Source of the DNA: Tyto alba
Taxonomy: Eukaryota > Chordata > Aves > Strigiformes > Tytonidae
Assembly (NCBI RefSeq): GCF_018691265.1
Contig: NW_024881272.1
Location: forward strand, 19,581,323 to 19,645,322
DNA length: 64,000 nt
Direction of reading: 5' to 3'
Shown here in pieces: positions 11,171 through 23,200 of the stretch. The position numbers were made by a program, and so were the translations under genes. The notes below the pieces were generated by a model. It had not been told where the DNA came from and made no database searches. It saw nothing but the letters and a program-made list of their open reading frames with translations. The stretch's first letter is position 1; each line of letters opens with the position of its first letter.

Positions 11171-14100
11171 GCTGTACACGCCTCTCGGCGTCTATAGCTA
11201 TATAATGCGTGTCTCAAAATATAGCTGATTCCTACATATACATGTGGGAGTTTTGATATATTTGAAGCTTCGTTTGCACATCTCTGGATTTGCGTGCGTA
11301 TCGCATCCTGCTCGGGGCACCGACAGCAAGCGTGTACCGCCTGGGGCTTGGCACAGGTTCTTTCATGGAGGTATTTTTTTAAGAGGTATCATCTGAATCT
11401 TTGCAATACACTGGAAAATACAATTATATTATTTTGCATTATATCTTTTGATTAGCTTTTTTCCTTAAGGGAAAAGAAAAATGCACTTCTGTACCTTTGT
11501 GTTTCCAGCAGACAGGTGAGTAGGTATGTTCTCACTTCTGTGATATGAATCTAGAAAAAGACATTTCTTGTTACAGGTTGGTAAAGTGCATTGTTGTAGC
11601 TTTGTTCTTTAAGCTGAATATGTAGTTTCTTGCACGTTCTTATGATCTAAGAGGTGTAGCAGGAAGTAAACGCAGATCCAGTTATGTGGTAAAAAATCTG
11701 ATTTCACTAAGTTTATCTGTGTACTGAAAATTAAGTGAAATTAAAACAAAACAATTTTGCACAATCAGTAAAGAAGCAGCAGCTCTTACCAGCAAGGAAA
11801 GCTGAAAGATGTATTTGGCTTTTCGCAGAATGCCAGACTATAGTTTCACACAAGTTGGATTGACTGTATCCTTATCCTCCTGTGCTATGACTTAACTGTT
11901 TCAGAACATCCACCAGCATAGTCTTTATGCTATCAGGTAATAAAATAAAATCTCTGAAATAGAAAGTCTGACATCATAGAGAATATATTTTTCTTGGGTA
12001 GTAGTCTTAAAGATTCACGTACCTGGATTCTACTTTTAAGCCATTAGGTCCAATTCAGTGTGTCTAGCAAATGTTTATTGCAACCCACCATTTCTACCAG
12101 TTCCACTGAAATGTTTGCTTGCAAACCAGGGCTCTGTATCTGTCAACAGATCTGATACAGTCAGGTGGCTTGTTTTAATCAGAAGTGGTGTGATTCAGGT
12201 CCTCATCAGCTATGTTCTGAAAATAAACAGTAAAAGTTTACTTGGTTGTGCTTGTGCTGAAATAGTCTGTAATCACATTCTGTAGGTTTTATGAAAGAAA
12301 GCTGATTTGTTGAACTGTAAAATGGAGTTGATAGTGATCAATGAGCAGACCTAGAAGTTCTGCAGAAATGGAAAATTTAGTTTAGAAGCAGAACAGGTAT
12401 TTTCTTCTAGGCATGTTTCACAACGTACAGGCTGTTTGAATGGCTTTTAAATACTTTAAATGCTGGGTCTGTTTCCGCATTATATGATGACCTGCCAGCT
12501 CTTTCCAGAACCACACTTAAAGGAGACTAAATGAAAGCTTTGCAGTGAAGTTTTTAGTTTGAACTCCATATATAGATTTAGTAAACCGTAATTTCAGAAA
12601 GTCTTAAATTACCAAAGTCTGAAGTCTAAACTTGTGGTAACTAGTGAGTTACTTAGTATCTGTCTCTAACAACTTTCTGCAGTGGATCAGAGCTTTAAAA
12701 AGCAATTTAGTGTAGTAGAGCAGCTTTGTACTAAAGGGATTTCAGGAGCTGGAGCCCGAACTTTGCAATACCTTGTTGTACGTGCCCCTGTATCTCAGTG
12801 CTTCCCAGTTCAGCTGCCTGTGCTGGTCTGCAGCGGCTCGCCGGGGCGCAGCTCTGTCACATACACAAACAGGGTGACACTTCTGTGCCCCAGCAGTGAT
12901 TTTTAAGCCTCTTATCAGTCTGCGTGTACAGTGCTGTGGTCATGGCTGGCGGTACTACTTCCTCTCTCTGCAACTTAAATATTTAGTCTTGAGGTTCTAC
13001 ATTTTTGCTAGGCTTAATACTTTTAAGATCCTTTGTTTGTACCATAGAGCCTTGGTACTTTATGCAGGATGTATGATGAATAAGAAAACCTTAGGAGTTT
13101 CCACCACCGATATGTAAGAGGTGCCAAGTAATCATCTTGATTCCCTTTACCCCACTCCCTTCCCTTTTTGGTCCAGAAGATGATGCCACTAAAATGGACT
13201 ATTACTGGAAATGACCAGAACTGTGGTGGAAGCATGAGCGCTGCTGTACTTTCCATCAAATTCACATTATGTAGATGAAGCGGGCTTGGTGTGGAAATGG
13301 ATGTGGCACTCTGCTCTCCTTATTCTAAAAGGCATTGAAGACTGGGATAATGGGATAATGCTGCTCATGCATGCTTGATTTGAGTTCAGACAATTATCTG
13401 AAACTGGGGATACTTAAGTTACAAAGAAAAAATGTAGCCAAACACAACCAGAAGTAGATTCCCTTGCTAATAAATAAATTCTCTGGATTAAAAATTTACT
13501 TGTTGAGCCTTACAGTTTTTTATAATATTTTTTTTTCCAATTTGTAAAGCTGAATTTTGAAAATGGCCTTGAAATAGTATATTCTTAGTTCCTTGAAGTG
13601 GACCATGTAGCATGCTGTTCCAAGTACAGGCAGTGCTCACAGAATTCCCTTAATAAACAAAATGTAAAATGGTTACTTCTGAGATAATTTGTCTTTGTAA
13701 AACCTGATAAATGAATGTTGGCTTCCATTGCATCCCCTGATAGTACCATATAAAAAAAGCTGTGGTTTAGATTGAGATATTTGGGTATAACTTTGTGTTA
13801 TTTATGTACTTCCTTTCAGTTTGTTTCTCTAGATTGGTTTTTGTTATAGTATCAATTAACTATTAAAGACAATTAAAAGTGAACCAGAGTACTTACCTCA
13901 CAAAACTTCTTACAGTTACATATTAACATTTTTGGCCTCTGCTGTGTTACACACCCTTTTCTGCACTGGTATTTCTTTCTAAGCTGAGGTAGCCTGAAAG
14001 GGTTTCTTGGGTTACTGTGCAATCATTTGGCTGTGCCGTGCATGTATGCAGGGTGTGGAGGGGAACAAGGAACCGATTCCCTTTCTGAATTGGTACTACT

Positions 14101-17100
14101 TGTGTGTATAGCTTGGCTGCCCAGCACCCCAGCTCTCTTCTGCAGCCTGCAGCTTCCTCTCAGAGTGAGGTGAGAAAGAGACTTTTCAGTAACTAGAAAA
14201 GAAAAGCAGCACCAGTTGTTTACACAGAAGAAGAGGAAGGGACAGAGGGTGTTCGCATCTGCGGGTGGCACAGGGTGCAGGCAGGTAAGAGGACTGCTGT
14301 GCGGAGCCCTTGCCGAGGGCTGTGCGCTCTGCAAGCCTCCAGGCACTCCTTTCGTGGGACTGTATCAAGGGGCATCTGCTGCCTGTAGGGTAAGTTTGAA
14401 AAGCCTAAGCAGTATGTGCAGATAGTCAATTGCTGCTGCTTAATATTTCTCTGCAGTAGCAGTTTGAATGCAGAGAGTCTTTCAAGTGACTTGCCTCCTT
14501 GCCGTGCCACCAATGCCTGTGACCGGTCAGTGTGATAAACTCAGCTTTCCGAAGAGCAACTTCTGTAACAAGTTTCAAAATATCTTAGAGATCTGTATTT
14601 AATACCTCGTCTTTGCTAATGGAGAGGGGGAGGCAGGGAGGTGAAGTGCTCCGGCGTAGGCTGGCAGCCTGCCCACGTTGCAGGCTGAGCCTGGGCGCTG
14701 CTCGCTCCTGTGTGCTGTCCCACGGACACTGTACTGGCTTTGCCGTCTCTCCTTCTGTGCCAGGGTGTAACATTTTGGATGCTGGACCGCCCTGCATTTC
14801 TGCACAGAAGTCCCTGTGCCAGCTCAGAAAAAACAGCAGTAAACCAGTCCCGGGTTCTGTCCGGGCGAGCTCCCCTCGCCTCTCACTCAAGCTAACTTCC
14901 AGCCCTGCTACAGGGCTTCACTGCTAGAGTCCTCCTATAGATTCAGTCCTGCCCTACGGACTTTCCAGTCCAGCTGCAAACTCGGCTTGAATCCTCTCAC
15001 AGTGGCTCACTGTGCCAGCCCGTGCATGTGTGCTCCCTCTCTCTTGCATTTACACGGGAGCGGAGCAGAAGCTATCAAAGTCCCCCAAACTGATGCCAAC
15101 CCTTCAATAAGGTTGTGGCCAATGTAGTGAAACCTTTTGGTTTTTAATGGACAGGAAAGAGGCAAAAAACCACCGGGGTGTGTCATGAATCACATTATGG
15201 CTTGCAGGCTAAACTTTACAATGACCTTCTCATTAAAATACTACTTGAGTTTTCCTTCAGATATGTTTACATTAATGATAAGTAACTCAACTTAGAGCTG
15301 ATTCACAGGCCGAATTTAATTTTGAATCAAAGCGACTTAAAAGGTAATTTTTAATCACAGTTTGGATTGGCAAAATCCTATATTTAAATAACTGATATTA
15401 AATTTCATTATAAATATACAGATTTTTATTAACTTTCTTGAAGCAAACTAGATTCTAATTGAATAACAACTATTGAAGCATGTTAGCTTGCAACTAGCTG
15501 AAGCTTTTGTCCAAAACATTATCTAGGTGGTGTTTCACTAACAATTTATTTAAGTAGCAAGTGCAATATATTTCTACATACTCACGCAAATTCTTTACTT
15601 TTATTTTAAGAATGGCGAAGAATATATTCTGACTTGATGCAAGTTGCACTTACATAGAGGAATTTGAAATCAATTCAATTATACAAGCTGTCTTTAAGAC
15701 AAACAGAGCTCAAGATGTGCTGGATTGTGAAGAATTCTTAATGTATGCTTTTGCATTTGAAAGCAGTTTCACTGAACCAAATCTGCTGAGATTTTTGGAA
15801 CAGATGATTTCTCCCACTCAAAGCTTATGTTTACTCAGAGTAGTAGAGGAAAACACACTTCACAGTCCATCAGTTTCTGATCTTTGTAGCCACTATTGGT
15901 TGAACTGAAATAATTAGATTGAAATAAGGAAAAGAAACTTTTTGACAAGTGTATTCTTTTGGCATTTGCAAAGTTTTTATTATTTGCTTGCGAGTGACTT
16001 GTGGCAAGCTAATATCTCAACCCATCTGTAGAGTATGCAATACGCGGTTACTGCTGCCAAGCTTTAGGAGATCTATATGGAGGGCTATACAGAGTGGCAC
16101 TGAAGACGTGAGTAGAGATGGTTTGCTGTCCTTTCCCACCAAAAAAATGAGAAGTATCAAGCTTGTAAGAACCACTTTCAAAGCAAAAGAAGGCAATTCT
16201 TCGTGAAGCGAGTAGCAGAGCTGGGGATCTTGCCGCTGCAGGCTCTAGAAGACTTGTCTTTATAAGGCTGGGTTAACCAATTTAGCTGTTTTTATACTAT
16301 TTCAGTTTCTATTATTTTAAAAACTTTTCTGAAAAATATTTTGCCTGTATTTTCAAATGTGTGTGTAGTTAATAAAAAAATCTGAGATATATAATACTTA
16401 AGGATGTGGGGTTTTGTTTTGTTTTGTTTTGTTTTTCTTTTTAAGTTTAAACCTGCCCTGATTAAGATAAATGTTGCTGATTTGACTGCAGAAGAGAAGA
16501 TCTGGAGAATAAAGTCCTGCAATGTGTTAAACTGATATGTCAAGAAATATGGGATATCCTATCACACATCTCTCATGCCTGGTGTGGACTGGGGCAGGCC
16601 CACTGAGGATACAGCTGCACAGCTCTGTCACAGCTGCACAGCTCCCCTGAATGTCAGGCTCGTTCTGCTGGGAGGACTTAAAATGAAATGAGGGTGTGAA
16701 ATAAACCACTGTCTGGAAGGACCCTGGCACGACAAGACAGCCAAGTGCTACATCTCTGCTCTGAAGGACTGGGATGCAAACGAGCTCCGGTTCAGCTACT
16801 GCTTTGATGCAGCTCCCATTTGGACGCCTCCAGAGTCTGCCCTGTGACCCTGAGACCTCAGCTGGATGCTTTTCTACTCCCTCTTGCCTTATCTCAACAC
16901 CTCAAGACATCTCTTTCAAAAACATTTGCCATTTGAGCTCTGCCGTGTGACTGTGAGTGTTTGTTGTGATTATTTTAGTGGAAAATTACAGATGTGTGAT
17001 TTTTTTTTTTTTTTCAGGTGCTACTTCAAAAGTCGATGGGATTTCAATAAGCTAAAGTATTTAGAATAAGTTCATAGTTGGTATTTTGAATTTCTTTAAG

Positions 17101-19519
17101 CTTGTTCTCCAGATGAGATGCAAAAAGTATCTGCAGACACTCTTCTGTCACTGCAAATAAAAGAGATTCATATGTTGAGTTGATTACACAGTAAGATACA
17201 ACATGTTCAGGAAGTCTTCCCTATAATTTTCACAGATTTTTTTTTTTTTTTTCTGCCATTCTTACCCAAAATGCTGCTTCTATTTGCAGACATTTGGGCT
17301 GTTCTGTAAAAGCTTCATGTCAAGCTCAGCAAGTCCTTTACTGCTTTGGTGGGTAAGAACAGAGCCGTCTCAGTTGGGCAGGGTTCCCAGAACTCAGCTG
17401 CTTGAGTAGCAGTTGCTTGCAGCTCCTCAGGGACTTCTGGTCACTTACAGACGTAATTTGATTTTTGAGTACCTCCTAGGTGAGAAGGGGGAAGGTACTG
17501 ACTGCCCAACTCCACCATATTGCCCTGAACAGGGAGCGGGAGGCACTGAATACTAGTTGAATCCTTACAGTGCATCTGAGTTGCCGAGGCTTTTTTATTT
17601 TTAGATGAAAGGATGCTCTGTAATACTTCAGCACAAGGGATGATTTACTTGTTTCCTTCCACTTCTTGTCCTTAAGTAGTTGTTCTTAGTTCTGACTATG
17701 TACTTGAGTTTGATGCTTTAAATAATATATTATTTTATAAAAGAAGTGGCTGCCTAGGTTCTTGAGGGTAATAAAATGGACAATAATGTCAAGTGGCCTG
17801 CTTTCACATGGGCTACTAGATGTAGGGTGGGAACCAAGAAAAAAAGGCCAAGGAGCTAGTTCAGTAAAATGAAATATTAAAAAACAAATTCACTTTGAAA
17901 ATATTAATGATGGGATAGTGCAAGTTCATTTAAAATTAGATAATACAAATATTGCATGAGAGAAATAATGCAAGTAGCATAACTGAAATGACAGAAGACA
18001 AACCTTTTTATCTTAAAACTCTGAAGGAACCTTTAGTACAAATTTGGCTCGTTAGCCAGCCTGCTAGGGATTGCTTAATTTGCTTCCCAGTCCCTGGAGA
18101 GATGAGATACAACTGTTAAGTAACCACAAGGTAATAATAGACTAAGTGAACCTGATCTTTATCTGTGATCAATTTTAGCTGCAGAGTTGAAAAGCTTATG
18201 CTTTTTTGTATCTTTCTGCCTGTAACCAGTACTTCTAGGGGTTTTTTCTTTCTTTCTTTTCAGCCCTGCTCAGTCTATCACTCTGGCACTCGTGGCAGCC
18301 GGGGGCTCACAAGGTTTATAGCAGCTATTAGTGTTGCTGCCTCTCCTGCAGCTTTGTATCCTGATACTGCCTCCTCTCTGCCCTTAGAGTCAGGCACAGG
18401 TTTGCTTCTCTATATAATATCTAATGTGACTAGGATCTTGCGCCAAGGTTGGGTTGCTAGGTTTTGCTAAAACTATACAATATCTATTAATGAAGTGATT
18501 GTTAAAACCCTTATTTGGATACTGACAGCAAGTGAGAGGGCTAGTGATGATCAGACACAAACTCTTCCTACTAGGCTGTGAGACGCTGCACGGGGTCCGG
18601 TCACCATAAGTAATTGCTGTCAGAGCTGCCTGTGTAAATTAGTTTGAGTTCGGTTTGGTTCATTAATAAAGGCAGTAAAATTGCCAAGGCAGGTGACATT
18701 GACCTCACTGGAGTAGCTGGATTGTGATGTAATCTGGAACACAGACTTCCTCTTCTATCATGTCTGATAGCCCTGTGTCCAAAACAGTACTGACTAGGTA
18801 TAAGAAAAAAACAGCACTACTGCTGTTGCTGGGGCTTGCTTTATCCTGGGGTTGGGTCAGGAACTGTGTTTTGGTTTTGAAGATAATTAGGCAGCATGGT
18901 GCTCACAGGGTTCTAGGTTGACAGCCCAATAACATAATCTCTGGCTTTACAGTAGTCAGATATGTAGAATGTGTTTTTCCCTTTTCAGCACACTTAAATC
19001 TGTAGCAGTAAATAACAGGCATGTGATCAGAACGTATATGCCTGTAGCATCTTATATACATACATGATTACATTTATTAATGTATAATTGAAAAAACAAA
19101 AAAATATTTTTCCAGTAATAGGTCTTTTATTGCTTAGTCAGTATAACGGAGGAGTTATGATTTATACTTCACTGTCCTGACTGGATACATTGAGAAATGG
19201 AAATAATGATGGATCTGTGGATCAAACATGGGATTTCACAGCAAGAATGGCTTGGATGTTGCTCAGATTTTCTTTGTGACCTCCAGAAAGTCACTTTTAA
19301 CCTTCTAACTTCTGCTGTTGCCTGTACAGTATGACTGCTAGTGTGAAGGGACTGCTGGGGTTTTATAAGCGGGTAAGACTCCTGAAAATTCCCGATTCAT
19401 CAAAGCATCATGCACTGCGGTTAGGCATGGTGACTGAAGCAAGAACCAATATTTTTAATTTTTAAAGATTTAAAGATTTTTAATCTTTCTTCCTTTTTTT
19501 TGCCTTTCACCTTTCCTAG
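11171..19519 (+). other. LPAR3: LPAR3 intron 1 (5'-UTR intron), main part
   Basis: About 8.3 kb lies between the CpG island and the first coding exon. No ORF resembles a known protein. Visible structures are a (TTTTG)n tract at 16411-16436, a duplicated 15-mer ACAGCTGCACAGCTC at 16611 and 16630, T runs near 17000 and 17240, and an AT-rich, homeobox-motif-like stretch at about 15,180-15,500. The intron ends in a long pyrimidine tract and CCTAG at 19519. Confidence 0.6.
16411..16436. repeat. (TTTTG)n pentanucleotide microsatellite
   Basis: About five copies of GTTTT sit in LPAR3 intron 1, a simple sequence repeat with no sign of function. Confidence 0.85.
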
Positions 19520-20277
19520 GATGCAGGGGCTTTAATCCAGGATGAACGAATGCTACTATGATAAGCGCATGGACTTTTTTTATAACAAGACGAACACTGA
19601 CACAGTAGATGAGTGGACAGGGCCAAAGCTTATTGTTGTTCTGTGTTTTGGGACATTTTTCTGCCTCTTCATTTTCATTTCAAATTCCCTGGTCATAGCA
19701 GCTGTAATCAAGAACAAGAGGTTTCATTTTCCCTTTTACTATCTCCTGGCCAATTTAGCAGCTGCAGACTTTTTTGCTGGAATTGCCTATGTATTCTTGA
19801 TGTTCAACACTGGCCCAGTGTCTAAGACATTAACTGTTAACCGCTGGTTTTTGCGTCAGGGTCTTCTGGACACCAGCCTGACAGCTTCCCTGGTGAACCT
19901 CCTCGTCATAGCTGTTGAGCGGCACATGTCGATAATGCGGATGAAGATTCACAGTAATCTCACAAAGAAGAGAGTCACCTTTTTAATTATATCAATTTGG
20001 GCCATTGCTATTTTCATGGGTGCTGTTCCTACTCTGGGTTGGAACTGCCTCTGTGATATTACCGCCTGCTCATCCCTGGCACCTATTTACAGCAGAAGTT
20101 ACTTGGTGTTCTGGAGCATCTTAAACCTAGTCGTCTTCTTCATTATGGTGGTGGTTTATATAAGAATCTACATGTATGTCCAGAGGAAAACTAATGTCTT
20201 GTCATCACATACTAGTGGATCCATTAGCCGTAGGAGAACTCCTGTGAAGCTTATGAAGACTGTCATGACTCTCTTAG
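19520..20277 (+). CDS. LPAR3: LPAR3 first coding exon (5' UTR tail, TM1 to ICL3)
   Basis: The likely acceptor is ctttcctag at 19519, after a long pyrimidine tract. Twenty-two UTR bases precede ATG at 19542. The coding part (736 nt) runs from the N-terminus through TM5 and ICL3 to MTLLG, with donor TTAG|gtaaga. Reading past this donor meets a stop at 20355-20357, so intron retention would give a 271-residue receptor lacking TM6 and TM7. Confidence 0.93.
19521..19535 (+). promoter_or_regulatory. LPAR3: Upstream ORF of four codons (MQGL) before the LPAR3 start
   Basis: ATG CAG GGG CTT TAA ends six bases before the LPAR3 ATG. If the acceptor at 19519 is used, this uORF is in the mature leader and could lower translation or force reinitiation. 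Using the downstream AG at 19539-19540 would remove it. Confidence 0.5.
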
Positions 20278-23200
20278 GTAAGAGATTACAAGACATGGTA
20301 TGTGAGACTGGCAGTGCCAATCAATGGGTTTGTGTGGTTTTTCTTTTTGATTTTTAAACAAAACAAAAAAAAAGCCAACCCCTTTAAAAGAAAACAAAAC
20401 AAAACCCTCATTGAATTTGTAAGTGCTGGAGTAATTTAGTCTTCTGTCTGCTTTATGTAATGAAACAAGTGTTGCACCAAGCAGAAATGCAAAGTAGGGG
20501 ACTGGTCAATGCAAAGAAGAAAAGTTTCTCTATTTGGTAGGCAGCTTCTTACAAAACACAAATTATCTACAGTTTTGTTGTGAAGGGTATGGCAGGAATA
20601 CAAAATCACTTTGGAGGAAGGCTTGTGAAGATTCACAGCTACCTAGTAGAACACTTTCAAAATAATGATCTTTAATATCTGTATAAGGCCATGAATCCTA
20701 TTGCTGAATGGGGATAGTTTTCTTGGCACTTCTTTCTCTTGGCTGTTTCTTAACAATATTAACTTCTTCCCCCTGGAAACTCATCTTCCCTGGGGAAAGG
20801 ATAGGATGCCTAGTGGGTCTGTGACTTTGACAGAGGTTTGCTTTGCAAGGTGAGAGTTCACCCTTGCTCTGTGAAAATCACACAGTGCAAAGTACTTTCA
20901 GCTGATGATACTGTATGTCCTTGGATCTCTAGATCATAACATGAGATTTGACCTGGATTCTGCCCTAGAGACGCTGTTGATATTTGAGCAGCTCAAATCA
21001 CATCATCATCTATCTAGTTGTGATGTGATGTAGATGCTTATTGAATTAGAGATGCACAAAGTGGATGATTGATCGTTGGAACAAAATACTAGCGGTAGCA
21101 ATCAATTCTCCCCAGGAAGACTTGAATCTGAGTGAGATGTTTTGGGGAAGCCAGGCATCACATGAGCCTGGCTCGTGCAGCTCGCTCCAGGTGGAACTGG
21201 GAGAACACTGGGACATTTGTGAAGCTGGGCTTGGAATGTGGGCGACTCTAAAAGCACAAATATAGCTTTGCCACTCTGACTACTGTTCTGATGTTGTATG
21301 AGCCAGCACAAGAAAGCTGGAGCTTTTGGGAAAGGTCATGTCCATGTATACCTGGGACACAGTCCTGTTGTACTGCAGCATGGTACTACTAGAGAGGTCT
21401 TGGAGAAAAGTGTCGCTTTTAATGGAGGTAGGAGTTGCCAGGGTAGGAAGTTCAGGTCTGAGGACACTTTCTTCCCAGTGCAGCCTATGGATCTTTTTTG
21501 CACAGTCTGCTATCTGTTCCTCTTTCTTCCTTTTTTTTTTTTTTTTTTCCTCAAATAATAGTGCTGTCTATTTGGTAGACCTTCATCTACCAAACGATGT
21601 CTTAAAATGCTTTAGAAGCTGACATGAGTTAAACTTCACAGTGCCTGACTGTGGAAAAGAAAGTGGACTGATGGTTCAAGGAAGTACAAGGTTCTCACTA
21701 GTACTGCTGTGTCTTCTGAAGTTGGCTGGTCACTGCCAGAGCCTTTTCCTTCTAAACCCCTCCCCATTTTTCCCTTCTAAATCCCTCTGTAATTGTCCTT
21801 CATTTTTTCCCCCTTGTTTTTATGGCACCTATAGAGAGATAATGTGGTGGTTGTTCCTGTCCCCACCTTGACTTGCAGGGCCAAGATTCAATCTTTTACT
21901 CACCCTGAAGCTCTTGAGCAGTGAAACTTAAAGCATCCCCCTGGAAGGGGAAAATCCCTGCAGAAAACTTAATTGTTCCAAGCATGATCCTGCCCTAAAA
22001 CATAAGCATCAGGTGGACTGTAGTTAACTGCTGCATTGAAATGAGGCAAAAAGAAAAAATACTTTTAAACGTCAGTTCTCTAAGCATTTCTATGCAAGGC
22101 AGAACTGCAGGCTGCTTTCTGGGAAATTGTGTGCAAATAAATCAACATGCAGAGCCCTGTCTAATTTATATGTCTATTTATATAATTAATATTACTTTAG
22201 TTTCGTATAAGCCAACATTGGCAGATGCTGAGTGAGTGTTGGAATAACACTGTTAGCTCTCGGTGCCACCCATGCCTGTTTGCAGGTCAGAGCAGAGAGG
22301 TGGTCTGCATGCTGGGGAGAGGACAGCCAGACAGCTGATGTGGGAGTTGGAAGGACAGGGACAGTGGCCGCTGTTTGCTAATCCCTCACCGTCCTTTAGC
22401 CTGTGGCAGGTTTTCAGTGCTCACCACAGCCGTGCTGCTGCGTGGAAGTAAACTCCATGCTACACTTCATTTTTAACTTATTCTTTCTTTTACTAGGGAG
22501 AGGGGCCTTAGGAATACAGGTTGATTTAAAGATCAGTATTAGCTTTCTTTTACTCGCAGAATATGGCTTTTCAGCCACCGGATTAAATGCTTTACCCAAA
22601 TTATAGTTTAATGATACTGAGTGCTGGGCCAGGCAAATTTAACTTAGAAAGCCTGAGTGCTACTTTAGAGATTATAATTTTGTATATTTACTTTGCCAGT
22701 CAGAAACAAAACCAAAACAGAGCCTGCTTCCAAAGAAGTCAAATTAGTGTATGTGTTGATGGATGCAAGATCTACCTCAAACTCCTGTGTCAGAGGAAAT
22801 CTATCTTGGCATGTCCCTTCATATCAACTCTCCAAATCTTGACTCTGAGAGGCTTTTTATAAATGTTTATTTCTAGGAATGAGAATTATATCTTTTAAAA
22901 CAGCTTGAAATGTGCATTTCTGGCCAAGTCATTCAAGCCCACTGTGTAAAATATATTAGAAACTGAACAACTACATTTTCTGGGCTTTCTGATTACCAAA
23001 GATGTCACCAATGGATACTTCTAAAATTGTGCTTACATCCACTGATGCAACAACTGATAGCTGTATGCAGCATGTGGATTTTGCTAGAGGCAGTAATTTC
23101 TAATGGCTTGTTTCAAAACACCAGAAGATGTTTTGGAGTATGTACCTAATATGGCCTTAACTAAAAATGATTCCAGGATGCCCCGTGGCTGGATGAAGCA

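Noticed and set aside
10930..11205. 91-codon ORF with GYRGGQ/LPGRGG-like repeats
   Set aside because: It is only the minisatellite read in one frame. Unit lengths of 22 and 28 do not keep frame, and it lies in an intron.
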